Assembly: GCA_038229715.1 (NCBI GenBank) | Contig: JBBROD010000010.1 | Span: forward strand, 1-64,000 | Direction: 5' to 3' | Origin: JANMES01 sp038229715 | GTDB lineage: Bacteria; Planctomycetota; Phycisphaerae; Tepidisphaerales; Tepidisphaeraceae | DNA length: 64,000 bases | Part shown: positions 1 through 8,557 of the stretch, one piece after another | Layout: each line of letters begins with the position of its first letter | Position numbering within the stretch: the first letter of the stretch is position 1 | Translations under genes and position numbers: made by a program | The notes under the pieces: generated by a model | Told to the model about the DNA's origin: nothing | Seen by the model: the letters and a program-made list of their open reading frames with translations, nothing else | Databases searched by the model: none

Positions 1-1407
1 ATCGACATGGCCGAGGATCGTAACCACCGGCGGGCGCGGCACGAGCAGGGTCGCATCGACCTCCATGCTTTCGAATTCCTGCAGCAGGTCTTCTTCAAGC
101 GTGGTCTGCTGAGCGATCTGCAGTTCAATGCCGTATTCCAGCGCGATCGTGCCGGCGGTGTCCACGTCCAGACCCTGATTGATATTGGCGAACACGCCCT
201 GGCTCATCAGCTTCTTAATGATGTCGTTGGTCTTAATGCCCAGCGCGGCAGCAAGGGATTTGACGGTGATCGGTTCTTCGATCTGCACCGGTTCGCCGCG
301 TTCAACGGTGGAGCGCGCCTGCTGGTGCGTACCACGTTCACTGGATTTCTTCAGGTGGCTGTCGAACGACGCGCGGCTGGCGCTGGCGGCGTTCAAACGG
401 TCGCGGCGCTCGATCAGATCGGCTTCGGTGTATTCCTTGAGCTTCTCCATCGCTTCGCCGCGACGACCGTCCGGTCCGCGACGGCGGGCCGACAGCGTGC
501 GGTTGCCGGCCTTGGCGGCGGCCTTCTTCTTTTCAGCGTCGTCATCCTCGTCGATCGGTTTCACGCCGCGACCGGTGGTCGGGCGGGCCTGAGTGAACGC
601 GGGCGCGTCGTTTTGCTGGCCAGGGCCACCGGGGCGCGCACGCGTACGCAGTGGCGCGACGATGTCGGGCTTCTCCACGCGAACGACCTTCGGCCCCTGC
701 ATGGTGGGCTTAGCCAGCGTTGTCAGTTGCGGCGCGACGACAACGGGCTTGCGTTCAGGCGCTGGAGCGATGATCCCGCGATTGGCGAGCGTGATTGTCG
801 GCCGGGCGGTATGCGGGGGATGGGCCGGACCGTGACCGGTGTGCCCGGTCCCCGTAGCCGCGGGAGCGGTCGGAGTGCTTGGCGCTTTCGGTGCAACGTG
901 CTTCGGCGCTAGCGGCGCGGCGGTTGCTGCTATCGACGGGTCAAGATTTTCCTTCGTCGCATCGGCCACTGGCGTCGGCGCGACCGGGGTTTCCACCGGA
1001 GTAATGGGAGCGATTGCTTCAACAACCGGGGCAGGCGATTCAACGACGGTTGGAGCGTCCGGCTCGCTTGCGGCAGTTTCAACGGGCGAATCGTCAGCGG
1101 GCGCGGAATCCTCGGACTGTTTCTTCGATCGGCTGCGCGACGACTTGGACCTGGCGAGCGTTTCGCCAGGGGCGACTTCCGTCGCCACGCCACCGCCGTC
1201 GCTCTTGGCGATCTCGCCGGCGCTGACCCATTCGCGCACCGTCTCGGCCTGCCCGAGGGTGATCGTGCTCATGTGGTTCGGCGCCCAGTCCAGCCCTTCG
1301 CTGCGAAGCTTGGCAAGGATCTCCTTGCTTTCCACTTCCAGCTCCTGAGCCAGGGCGTTAACCCGAATACCAGCCTTCTTCGTCGTCTTAGCCAAAACAG
1401 TCTCCAT
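1..1407 (-). CDS. infB: Translation initiation factor IF-2, N-terminal part (partial at window edge)
   Basis: IF-2 is the GTPase that brings initiator tRNA to the 30S subunit. The minus frame is open from the start codon to base 1 and gives about 469 residues. An IF2_N helix module (KILAKLRSEGLDW-like) lies near the start, then a long Pro/Ala/Lys-rich linker, then a second IF2_N module (TVKSLAAALGIKTNDIIKKL), and the frame leaves the window inside the G1 P-loop (PRPPVVTILGHVD). The GTPase and later domains are therefore outside. The ATG at 1407 opens the frame, but a TTG at 1395 preceded by GGAG gives the more usual N-terminus (M)AKTTKKAG and may be the true start. It follows nusA on the same strand, the usual nusA-infB order, separated by a palindromic repeat. 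Confidence 0.95.
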   Translation of the reverse strand, partial: METVLAKTTKKAGIRVNALAQELEVESKEILAKLRSEGLDWAPNHMSTITLGQAETVREWVSAGEIAKSDGGGVATEVAPGETLARSKSSRSRSKKQSEDSAPADDSPVETAASEPDAPTVVESPAPVVEAIAPITPVETPVAPTPVADATKENLDPSIAATAAPLAPKHVAPKAPSTPTAPAATGTGHTGHGPAHPPHTARPTITLANRGIIAPAPERKPVVVAPQLTTLAKPTMQGPKVVRVEKPDIVAPLRTRARPGGPGQQNDAPAFTQARPTTGRGVKPIDEDDDAEKKKAAAKAGNRTLSARRRGPDGRRGEAMEKLKEYTEADLIERRDRLNAASASRASFDSHLKKSSERGTHQQARSTVERGEPVQIEEPITVKSLAAALGIKTNDIIKKLMSQGVFANINQGLDVDTAGTIALEYGIELQIAQQTTLEEDLLQEFESMEVDATLLVPRPPVVTILGHVD

Positions 1408-1412
1408 TTGTG

Positions 1413-1487
1413 AGTTGCTAGTTGGTGGTTGTTAGTTGTTAGTAAGACCGCGTCCCACTAACAACTAACAACCAGCAACCAACAACT
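1413..1487. repeat. Intergenic palindrome with 7-mer tandem arms (nusA-infB gap)
   Basis: Two 31-base arms (1413-1443 and 1457-1487) are complementary at 28 of 31 positions around a 13-base loop. Each arm is made of degenerate heptamers of the kind GTTGTTA/GTTGGTG. It fills nearly the whole gap between nusA and infB and would form a long hairpin in the transcript. No T-tract follows, so it is not a standard terminator. Confidence 0.85.
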
Positions 1488-1496
1488 TATTCGTTC

Positions 1497-2999
1497 TCAT
1501 GCCTTCGGCGGAACCTCGCGGCCTTCGGCCAATGCGGCGGTTTCGTCGTTTTCGTCGGTCAATTCGTTAGTGCCGATCGTGGCCTGCACGCCGCTGATTG
1601 CCAGCTCTTCCGGCGACAACTCGTCGCGGTTGGCGCCGCCCAGGTCGTGCGTCGTGGTCTCCGGAGAGCCGCCTTCGCTGCTCTCGAACGCGCCGGGCAT
1701 TTTTGCTTCGCCCGGTTCGTCGGTTGTAGCGGCGGGCGACTTGGTCAGACCCAGGAACGCGTCGAGCTCGGCCTTCTTCTCCGCAGCCTTGACGGCGGCG
1801 TCGACGGCCTTGGCCTTCTGGTCATCCTTCTTCTTGGCTTCGATCTCCACCGCTACTACCTTCGCCTGTTCGGCGCACTTGCTTACCGCCAGTTCGGCCG
1901 TCGCTTCGTCGAGGCCCAGCGTTTCCATCAGCGGCTCTTTGCCGACTTCTTCGATGTCGCGCACGTCGATCAGCCCGAGCGCAATCACCTTGTCGACCAT
2001 TTCCTGGGTTACGCCTTCGATGCTCTTGAGCACGATATCCAGCCGCTCCACGCCGGCGCGAAATTCAGGCGGCGTGAGGATGTCGACGTCCCAACCCGTC
2101 AGCCGGGCCGCCAGTCGCACGTTCTGCCCGCGCTTGCCGATCGCCAGCGAGAGCTGATCGTCGTTGACGACGACCGTCGCGCGGCCCAGTTCAAAGCACA
2201 GGGCAACCTCGACCACCTCGGCCGGTTTAAGCGAGTTGCCGATCAGAATCTGCGACGACTCATTCCAGCGAACGATGTCGATTTTCTCGCCGCCGAGCTC
2301 GTCGACGATGTTCTTAATTCGCGACCCGCGCACGCCGACGCACGCACCGACGGCGTCGACCTTGGTGTCGATCGACGTAACGGCGATCTTCGTGCGGTGT
2401 CCCGGCTCACGGGCCATCGCCTTGATCTCGATCGTGCGCTCGCCGACCTCGGGAACTTCGCGCTCGAACAGCTTGCGAATCAGTTCCGGATGGCTGCGGC
2501 TGAGGATAATCTTGATGCTGCTGGGCGTGTCGCGCACTTCCAGAATCAGCGCCTGAATGCGTTCACCCGGATCATGCGATTCGCCCGGAATCTGCTCCGA
2601 ACGGGGCATGATGCCTTCGACGCGCCCGAGCGACACGATCATCGTGCTGCCCTCGAAGCGGGCGATCGTGCCCGTCACAATCGTTCCGACGCGGTCCTTG
2701 TATTCTTCGTAAATGCTGCCGCGTTCGTCCTGGCGAATCAGCTGAATCATCACCTGCTTCACCGTCTGCGCCCCGATTCGGCCGACGACCGACAGCGGAA
2801 CCTCCACGCTCTGCCGCTGCGCCTTGATCGCGCCCGTGGCGCGGTCGAGTTGAACGGTGAACTCGCTCGTATCCTCGGTGTTAAACTGCTTGCGCAGACC
2901 GGAAGCGATGGCCTGCTCGATGTCGGTATAGATCTGCTCGCGCTCGATGTTCTTGTCTCGAGCAATGCCATCGACGATACGGATGAGTTCTGCGTTCAT
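1497..2999 (-). CDS. nusA: Transcription termination/antitermination factor NusA
   Basis: NusA binds RNA polymerase and nascent RNA and controls pausing, termination and antitermination. The 500-residue product has the NusA N-terminal domain (about 1-128), an S1 domain (about 133-200, GTIVTGTIARFEGSTMIVSL), and tandem KH domains (AVGACVGVRGSRIKNIVDEL and LSLAIGKRGQNVRLAARLTG). A helix-hairpin-helix segment follows (about 330-385), then a charged Lys/Ala then Glu-rich tail. The start at 2999 gives the typical MNAELIRIVDGIAR opening. It lies upstream of infB as in many bacteria; a separate rimP/ylxR gene is not present in the gap. Confidence 0.97.
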   Translation of the reverse strand: MNAELIRIVDGIARDKNIEREQIYTDIEQAIASGLRKQFNTEDTSEFTVQLDRATGAIKAQRQSVEVPLSVVGRIGAQTVKQVMIQLIRQDERGSIYEEYKDRVGTIVTGTIARFEGSTMIVSLGRVEGIMPRSEQIPGESHDPGERIQALILEVRDTPSSIKIILSRSHPELIRKLFEREVPEVGERTIEIKAMAREPGHRTKIAVTSIDTKVDAVGACVGVRGSRIKNIVDELGGEKIDIVRWNESSQILIGNSLKPAEVVEVALCFELGRATVVVNDDQLSLAIGKRGQNVRLAARLTGWDVDILTPPEFRAGVERLDIVLKSIEGVTQEMVDKVIALGLIDVRDIEEVGKEPLMETLGLDEATAELAVSKCAEQAKVVAVEIEAKKKDDQKAKAVDAAVKAAEKKAELDAFLGLTKSPAATTDEPGEAKMPGAFESSEGGSPETTTHDLGGANRDELSPEELAISGVQATIGTNELTDENDETAALAEGREVPPKA

Positions 3000-3061
3000 G
3001 ATGTTGTTCTTCCTCTATTTAATTTTTCAGCCAAACAAGTATTGATTGTGGATGGTTGATT

Positions 3062-3109
3062 GTGGAATGTAGAAGTCGCTCGAATATTCAAGCGACTTCT
3101 ACATTCCAC
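3062..3109. repeat. Palindrome in the nusA leader with repeated flanks
   Basis: Perfect 19-base arms (3062-3080 and 3091-3109) surround a loop that itself contains the palindrome GAATATTC. Both sides are flanked by short direct repeats: ATTGTGGATGG-type units on the left (from about 3044) and three ATTCCACA-type units on the right (to about 3126). The element sits about 60 bases upstream of the nusA start and belongs to the same class as those at 1413 and 4538. Confidence 0.85.
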
Positions 3110-3143
3110 ATTCCACATTCCACATTCAAATGCCAAACAAATC

Positions 3144-3165
3144 GGGCTACCCATTCGGGCAGCCC
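3144..3165 (-). terminator. Hairpin after the ABC ATPase gene, possible terminator
   Basis: GGGCT-a-CCC attc GGG-c-AGCCC forms a stem of eight pairs with one internal mismatch. Read on the minus strand it is followed by a moderately T-rich stretch (GATTTGTTTGG). It is about 95 bases past the stop of the ABC ATPase gene. A second 7-bp hairpin (TATCCAG/CTGGATA, 3201-3221) lies between. It could terminate the ATPase transcript or act in the nusA leader. Confidence 0.45.
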
Positions 3166-3260
3166 AGTTCTTCGAACGAACTTGAAAAGACACACACGCC
3201 TATCCAGAAACCTCCTGGATACGCGTGGCGCCAATCGCCGGATCGAAGATGGGCCCATGC

Positions 3261-4496
3261 TTATGCATTCGCATGGGTCGATACTTTCGAGAGGCTTAAG
3301 TTCATCCCGGTCGCTCCGGGTTCGAAAAAATGGACTTTGACCGCGTCGACGTACACCGTCGCCGCGCCCATTTCCAGGCCGCTGGTGGCTTCCACTCGAC
3401 CGACCACGTGGTCGTTGAGTTTCGTGCTCATGTAAACGTCCATGTCGTTTCCTAGTGGTTCGACCACATTGAGCGTCACACGCATTTCCTGCCCGCCCGC
3501 AAAGGCTTCAAGGTGGAAATGCTCCGGCCTGATCCCTAGCACCACGTGACTGCCGACCTTACCGGCCAGCGCATCACGCAGATGATCAGGGATAACAAGG
3601 GTAAACCCATTGCCCGGCAAGGTCAACTCACCGACCATTACGACAGGCTCATCAGAATCAGCCTTGCCTTTAAGTGCGGCCTCGGCCTTGGCATCGGCGC
3701 CGCGGGTGTTGGTGAGTTTCCCTTCCTCGAAAACCATCTGCCCGTCGACAAGTTTGATCGCCCCGTCGAAGAAGGTCATGGGCGGCATACCGATAAAACC
3801 GGCTACAAAGCGGTTTGTCGGGCGTTGGTAGGTCTGCAGCGGGGTGTCCGACTGCTGAATCACGCCGTCTTTCATGACCACAATGCGGTCGCCAAGCGTC
3901 ATCGCTTCTTCCTGATCGTGGGTCACGTAGATGGTGGTGGTTTTCAGCCGCTGGTGAAGCCGCTTGAGCTCGGCCCGGGTGGTGACGCGGAGTTTGGCGT
4001 CCAATTTGGAGAGCGGCTCGTCGAACAAAAACGCCGCCGGCTCGCGAACAATCGCCCGTCCGACCGCCACGCGCTGCCGCTGCCCGCCGGAGAGTGCTTT
4101 GGGCTTGCGTTCAAGAAGGTGCGTGATTTCAAGAATCTTGGCCGCTTCCTGCACGCGCTGGTCGATCTGCGCCTTAGGCATGCCCCTCAGCTTCAGGCCG
4201 AACGCCATGTTCTTGTACACCGTCATGTGCGGGTAGAGGGCGTAGTTCTGAAACACCATCGCGATATCGCGATCTTTCGGCGGCACGTCGTTGACCACAC
4301 GATTGCCGATGGTAATCGTCCCGCCGGTGATTTCTTCCAGCCCCGCGACCATTCGCAGCGTCGTAGACTTGCCGCAGCCGGAAGGCCCGACGAGCACGAT
4401 GAACTCGCGATCTTTGATGTTCAGGTCGATTCCTTTTACAGCTTGGAAACCACCGGGGTAGGTTTTCTCGATTTTATTGAGGAGGACTTGTGCCAT
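3261..4496 (-). CDS. Sugar-type ABC transporter ATP-binding protein (MalK/UgpC/MsmX family)
   Basis: This is the cytoplasmic ATPase subunit of a carbohydrate-class importer. The 411 residues include Walker A (GPSGCGKST, near 39), the Q-loop (MVFQNYALYPHM), the signature (LSGGQRQRVAVGRA), Walker B (AFLFDEPLSKLDAKLR), and the H-loop (YVTHDQEEAMTLGD). A C-terminal MOP/TOBE regulatory domain has the family motif VVLGIRPEHF. It is about 40 residues longer than usual because of a Lys/Ala/Glu-rich insertion near 270-300. No permease or binding-protein gene is adjacent, so it may serve several importers, as MsmX does in Bacillus; that role is inferred. A short CCCATGC/GCATGGG dyad overlaps the stop codon (3254-3277). 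Confidence 0.93.
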   Translation of the reverse strand: MAQVLLNKIEKTYPGGFQAVKGIDLNIKDREFIVLVGPSGCGKSTTLRMVAGLEEITGGTITIGNRVVNDVPPKDRDIAMVFQNYALYPHMTVYKNMAFGLKLRGMPKAQIDQRVQEAAKILEITHLLERKPKALSGGQRQRVAVGRAIVREPAAFLFDEPLSKLDAKLRVTTRAELKRLHQRLKTTTIYVTHDQEEAMTLGDRIVVMKDGVIQQSDTPLQTYQRPTNRFVAGFIGMPPMTFFDGAIKLVDGQMVFEEGKLTNTRGADAKAEAALKGKADSDEPVVMVGELTLPGNGFTLVIPDHLRDALAGKVGSHVVLGIRPEHFHLEAFAGGQEMRVTLNVVEPLGNDMDVYMSTKLNDHVVGRVEATSGLEMGAATVYVDAVKVHFFEPGATGMNLSLSKVSTHANA

Positions 4497-4537
4497 AGCT
4501 CAAAGTATACGGGAAACGGGGCGGTTGGGAAGAATTC

Positions 4538-4622
4538 GATTGTGGATTGTAGATTGTGGATTGTGGATAATGCAATACATATCGAGTTGCTTCAACAATC
4601 CACGATCTACAATCTACAATCT
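4538..4622. repeat. Palindrome with degenerate 7-9-mer tandem arms, supplying a stop codon
   Basis: The left arm (4538-4566) is built of GATTGTGGATTGTA-type units. The right arm (4595-4622) is its imperfect complement (CAATCCACGATCTACAATC). The right arm contains the TAG stop (4614-4616) and the last Arg-Leu codons of the DHH phosphoesterase gene, so the element overlaps that coding end. Confidence 0.8.
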
Positions 4623-5621
4623 TAACTGCAAAATCGCCAATTCACCGGCTTGTACGATGCGATCATGGGCGGCTTGTAATGATCCTTCCAGTTTGCACCC
4701 CGCCGCCCGGGCGTGCCCGCCGCCGCCGAACTGTTGCGCGAACGCGGCCACATCGATCTGGCCCTTGCTGCGCAGACTCACGCGGATCGGCCCGCCTTCA
4801 GGAGGCTCGGTCAGTACGATCGACATCTGCACGGTTTTGATCTGCAGCGGCTGATTGATGACCGCCTCGGTGTCAGGGACGCCGGCGCGGGTGTCGGCAA
4901 AATCCTGCTTGTGGATCGTCATCACCGCCAGCTTCCCGCCGGCCAGCAGTTCCAGGGATTGCATCGCGCGGGTTTGCAGCGCGATGCGTTCCGGCCGTTC
5001 GTTTTGGTAGATCAACTGGTAGATGCGGTCGGTATCAACGCCCACTTCGATCAGCTTCGCCACCCGGCGGAGTGTATTCGGCGTGGTGTTGGAAAACTGC
5101 AGCCAGCCGGTGTCGGAGACGATCGCCAGGAACAGCGACTTTGCCATAGCTGCGTCGAGTTCAACGCCGAGCACCTCGATCAGTTCCTCAATAATCTCCC
5201 CCGCCGCCGCCGCCTGGGTGTTGACCCACTTGTGGTCGGCCCAGTCTTCCTGCGTGAGGTGGTGATCGATGACGAGCTTACGTCCCTTAAACGCCAGCAC
5301 GCGATCTTTCAATCCTGGCAACTGTGACCAAGTGCCGGTATCGACGGAGCAGAACGTGTCATACGCATCGAGCGTAAAGTCGGCGGGAAAGCCTTTTTCG
5401 ACATCGAAGTAATCGACACCGACATCCGTAAATGCGAACGCATATTTTGTGGGCAGGTGCGAGAGCAGCAGCACCTTGGCCGCGATCCCTTTGGCCTGCA
5501 GCGCCAGCCACAACGCCGCGGTCGATCCCAACGCGTCGCCGTCCGGCCGGACGTGGGTGGTGATCAGGACGTTCTTGGCATGAGCCAGTTGATCGACGAC
5601 GGTTTGCACTAAGTTGGACAT
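4614..5621 (-). CDS. DHH-family phosphoesterase (NrnA-like oligoribonuclease / pAp phosphatase)
   Basis: Members degrade very short RNAs to mononucleotides and often dephosphorylate 3'-phosphoadenosine 5'-phosphate in the cytoplasm. The 335-residue protein shows the metal-binding DHH motifs in order: TTHVRPDGDALGS near 22, SVDTGTW near 100, VIDHH near 118 and LAIVSDTG near 160. A C-terminal DHHA1 substrate-binding domain has FGGGGHARAAG. The frame is open to a GTG at 5657 that overlaps the ribF stop. The ATG at 5621 matches the family N-terminus better and was chosen. It is coupled to ribF upstream; a similar rbfA-nrnA-truB-ribF neighbourhood is common in bacteria. Its last two codons and stop lie inside the repeat at 4538-4622. 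Confidence 0.9.
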   Translation of the reverse strand: MSNLVQTVVDQLAHAKNVLITTHVRPDGDALGSTAALWLALQAKGIAAKVLLLSHLPTKYAFAFTDVGVDYFDVEKGFPADFTLDAYDTFCSVDTGTWSQLPGLKDRVLAFKGRKLVIDHHLTQEDWADHKWVNTQAAAAGEIIEELIEVLGVELDAAMAKSLFLAIVSDTGWLQFSNTTPNTLRRVAKLIEVGVDTDRIYQLIYQNERPERIALQTRAMQSLELLAGGKLAVMTIHKQDFADTRAGVPDTEAVINQPLQIKTVQMSIVLTEPPEGGPIRVSLRSKGQIDVAAFAQQFGGGGHARAAGCKLEGSLQAAHDRIVQAGELAILQLRL

Positions 5622-5653
5622 GGGCCAAATCTTACAGACAACGGGTTCTGCAT

Positions 5654-6619
5654 TCACGCCAATGAGGCCACCGGGCGCGTTGAATCGATCGTCAATCGCT
5701 TTTGCGCTGCCGCGATGTCCTTGGCCAACTGCTCCTGCAATATCGCGAGGTCGGGGAACTTCCGCTGGTCGCGGAGCCAGTCTATCACTTCAACATCGAT
5801 CGTTCGATCGTACAAATCCCCATCAAAGCCGATCAGATGCGCTTCCACCTGCGGCGGGTGATCGCCGAAGGTCGGCATCGTGCCGATGCTCAGCGCGGCG
5901 GGATAAGTCACGCCGTCGATCGTGCATCGCGCGGCATACACGCCCTCGGCGGGGATGAGTTGTTCGGTCACCAGCAGGTTCGCCGTCGGGACGCCGATGG
6001 TTCTTCCTCGCTGGAAGCCTTTCACCACCGGGCCGCGAAGGGTGTACGGGCGGGCGAGGCAAATCGCGGCGTCTCTCGCCCGGCCTTGGGCGAGAAGCCA
6101 GCGGATCAGCGAACTGCTCACCGGCGCGACCTGCATGTCCAGCAGCGGCGCGGAAACGCCCTCAATTTCGTGCAGTTTGATCGGACTGGACTTGCACCAC
6201 TCACTCAGCCGATCGATCGTGCCGGCGCGTGCGTGGCCGAAGGTGAAGGTGGCGCCCTCGATCAGATGCGACGGCCGAGTCTGGTCGCGCAGGACGGCCC
6301 AAAACTCCTCGGCCGTCACGTTCAACACTTCCGCTGTCGGCGGAAGTTCAACTAAGTAGTCGATCCCAGCATCGGCGAGCAATTCCCGCTTCATCGCCAG
6401 CGGCGCCAGTCGCGGCGGAGCATACTCGGGTCGCAGAACCGTCAGCGGGTGCGGCTCGAACGTCACCACCGCAATCCCCATCGCATCGGCGGATTTCAAA
6501 CGACGGCACAACTCAAAAATCTTGCGATGCCCAAGGTGCAGCCCGTCGAAATTGCCCACCGACATCACCATTCCCGGTGGGAGCGTCGCCAATCCGGCTA
6601 TGCCTTCACGCAACTGCAT
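5654..6619 (-). CDS. ribF: Bifunctional riboflavin kinase / FAD synthetase
   Basis: RibF phosphorylates riboflavin to FMN and adenylylates FMN to FAD. The N-terminal nucleotidyltransferase half has the GNFDGLHLGH motif (near 22-31) and the later GATFTFGHARAG segment. The C-terminal kinase half begins near residue 180 with RPYTLRGPVVKGFQRG and has RTIGVPTANL. The length of 321 residues is normal. The ATG at 6619 (MQLREGIAGL) was preferred over an upstream start that adds 12 unsupported residues. Its TGA overlaps a possible GTG start of the next gene (4614-5621), so the two are probably cotranscribed. Confidence 0.95.
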   Translation of the reverse strand: MQLREGIAGLATLPPGMVMSVGNFDGLHLGHRKIFELCRRLKSADAMGIAVVTFEPHPLTVLRPEYAPPRLAPLAMKRELLADAGIDYLVELPPTAEVLNVTAEEFWAVLRDQTRPSHLIEGATFTFGHARAGTIDRLSEWCKSSPIKLHEIEGVSAPLLDMQVAPVSSSLIRWLLAQGRARDAAICLARPYTLRGPVVKGFQRGRTIGVPTANLLVTEQLIPAEGVYAARCTIDGVTYPAALSIGTMPTFGDHPPQVEAHLIGFDGDLYDRTIDVEVIDWLRDQRKFPDLAILQEQLAKDIAAAQKRLTIDSTRPVASLA

Positions 6620-6667
6620 GTAGTGAGCGTAGCGGATAGTAGCAGGATGGATCAAGGCAACGCCTGA

Positions 6668-7804
6668 TTAGCCCTGAGTGGCCGACGTCTTGCGGGCAAA
6701 GAACGATCCGGTTTCGCGCGCCCGAGCCCGGAACTCGGCGATGGTGTCCATTGCTAATGCGATTATCCAGAGCACAGTGACCGCCAGCGCCATAAAGAAG
6801 AATTGAATGCCCGCCGGATGCGGCACGCGGTTAAAGAGGTTGATGATCTGCCCAACCACGTAAATCTGAGCGATATACATCGCCAGACTGCGCCGCCCGA
6901 GCCGGTTGACGTAGGCGGCGACGGCGGATTGGTCGATCCAGCGCCAAAGCATATCGGTGGTGGTGACAATCGCTCCAACGAGGAAAACGTATCGCAGGAT
7001 CTCGCCGAACGAGAGCGGCACTTTCCAGAAGTTGAGAGGCGAATGCAGCCTCAGGTGGAAGTGATCGCCGTACGCCGCGAAAAAAATCAGCCCGCTCATC
7101 AACCAGCAGCCGGCGCAGCAGAGTTGCTTGGTGCGATTCGACAGCGTGCCGTACCACTGCAGGCGCGTGCCCGCCAGGATGCCGAGCAAAAACATCGGCT
7201 GCCACAGCAGGAAGAAGAATGTGTTGGTGATCGGCAATGAGAAATCGTCGTAATGATCGCCGTACTGCCCCCACGCAAAGCCCGCGATGCTAAACATCGC
7301 CACCACCCAGGCAAGCTTCCGCCGCATCAAATCCAGCGCGATCGGGCTCAGCCCGAGCATGATGATGTAGAACGGCAGCAAGTCGTACCCTTGGCGGAAC
7401 ATGAAGGCGTTGAAGACGGTGGTTTGGATCGGGCCGATGGGATCGCCGCGAAGGGGGCAGAGAATCAGCACTTCCAGCACGGTGACGGCGATATGAATCG
7501 CATAAATATACGCCGCCCGCCGGAGGAGGCTGATGTTTGCCGCTCGGCGGCGGTCGGGATCGAGCACGCGGGGGAAGAACACGAAGCCCACCGTCATCCC
7601 CGAGATCAGCACATACCCGCCGGCGGCGAAACGGGTGTAATCGGCGAAAATCTCATGGCCCAAAGCGCCAAACGCCATCCCGTAGTGAACAAGATGGACG
7701 ATGACCATGTCAATAACGCATAGGCCTCGCCAGAAATCGAGACGTTGGTCACGACGGGCGAGGCAAACGAGTGAGGGATTGAGGATCGGCTGAGTTTGAG
7801 ACAT
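6668..7804 (-). CDS. OpgC-like multi-pass membrane acyltransferase
   Basis: The protein has about ten hydrophobic segments and begins its domain with LDFWRGLCVIDMVIVHLVHYG, characteristic of the OpgC family. OpgC in proteobacteria succinylates periplasmic glucans; related membrane acyltransferases modify polysaccharides or lipids. The substrate here is unknown. The ATG at 7804 (MSQTQPILNPS) leaves a short cytoplasmic N-terminus; in-frame starts at 7819 (ATG) and 7861 (TTG) are possible. It ends 12 bases before the start region of ribF on the same strand. Confidence 0.8.
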   Translation of the reverse strand: MSQTQPILNPSLVCLARRDQRLDFWRGLCVIDMVIVHLVHYGMAFGALGHEIFADYTRFAAGGYVLISGMTVGFVFFPRVLDPDRRRAANISLLRRAAYIYAIHIAVTVLEVLILCPLRGDPIGPIQTTVFNAFMFRQGYDLLPFYIIMLGLSPIALDLMRRKLAWVVAMFSIAGFAWGQYGDHYDDFSLPITNTFFFLLWQPMFLLGILAGTRLQWYGTLSNRTKQLCCAGCWLMSGLIFFAAYGDHFHLRLHSPLNFWKVPLSFGEILRYVFLVGAIVTTTDMLWRWIDQSAVAAYVNRLGRRSLAMYIAQIYVVGQIINLFNRVPHPAGIQFFFMALAVTVLWIIALAMDTIAEFRARARETGSFFARKTSATQG

Positions 7805-8024
7805 CACAAATTCAAACATTCCGGTCGGTTCAACGGCCGCCCACTCCGTACGGGTTATCAATCAACCGGACCGTAACAAAAAGACAACGACCGAGGCAAC
7901 GGAATGTTTTGGGGAAATTCAAAAAGAATGAACGAATAAAATGACGGGCACGATCCGATAATACGTTTGAAGGCTGCTTGGAAGCGGCCACATCGCTCAT
8001 TTTTGTGTCTCAAGGAGTCGTTCT

Positions 8025-8378
8025 ATGTTTAAGCGTAAATGGATGGCCGCGACGGCGGTCGGGTTGTTGAGTCTGGCTGCGATTCCGGTCGTGTCGATGG
8101 CGAGGCCAGCCGCCCGTCACGCTGCTACTTCGGGCACCCGTGTCGCTGCGACGCCGGTCGCTCACAAAAAGTACGTCGCCAAGAAGCCGGTGGTCAAACG
8201 CACGGTCAGCAAGTCGCACGCGAAGGCGACCGTGAAGAAGCACGGCAAGAAGCTCGCGTCGAAGCATGTCCTCAAGCACACGGCTGTCAAGCATGCCGCT
8301 CCGGTCAAGAAGACCACAACGGTGATCCACAAAGCGCCGGTGCGGCCGGTCGTCGTGGCCGCCCCGCCGATGTTCTAA
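8025..8378 (+). CDS. Small secreted Lys/Ala/His-rich basic protein
   Basis: The 117-residue product starts with a clear signal peptide (MFKRKWMAATAVGLLSLAAIPVVSMA, cleavage near 26). The rest is almost entirely Lys, Ala, Val, His and Thr with repeated KK/HK pairs (VAHKKYVAKKPVVKR, KATVKKHGKK). It ends in a Pro/Val-rich tail. No enzymatic domain is visible. The composition resembles the C-terminal tails of histone H1-like proteins, but export is predicted, so an envelope or polyanion-binding role is more likely. A strong Shine-Dalgarno (AAGGAG) precedes the ATG by 8 bases, and a perfect terminator follows, so it is a single-gene unit. Confidence 0.8.
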   Translation: MFKRKWMAATAVGLLSLAAIPVVSMARPAARHAATSGTRVAATPVAHKKYVAKKPVVKRTVSKSHAKATVKKHGKKLASKHVLKHTAVKHAAPVKKTTTVIHKAPVRPVVVAAPPMF

Positions 8379-8405
8379 ATAGAACGTCCTGATCAAATAA
8401 GTAAT

Positions 8406-8436
8406 GCGGATCGATGAGTTTATCTCATCGATCCGC
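8406..8436 (+). terminator. Rho-independent-type terminator after the basic protein gene
   Basis: A perfect 13-bp stem (8406-8418 with 8424-8436) and a 5-base loop lie 28 bases after the stop. The downstream tract GTTGCCTTTTGTTG is only moderately T-rich. Confidence 0.75.
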
Positions 8437-8557
8437 GTTGCCTTTTGTTGCCGGTCCTGGCGTCTACACTATTTTTGACACCGGCAGATTGGCGATCGTT
8501 CGCGTGTGAGCGGCATTCGGATTCCTTCTTGCTGACGTTGACTGATTCACGATCAAA

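Noticed and set aside
7..912. Long plus-strand open frames over the first 1.3 kb
   Set aside because: They are shadows of infB. The minus frame gives recognisable IF-2 sequence through to the P-loop.
3261..4496. The ABC ATPase as the missing ModC
   Set aside because: It has the MalK-type C-terminal domain (VVLGIRPEHF) and is 17 kb away; nothing ties it to molybdate.
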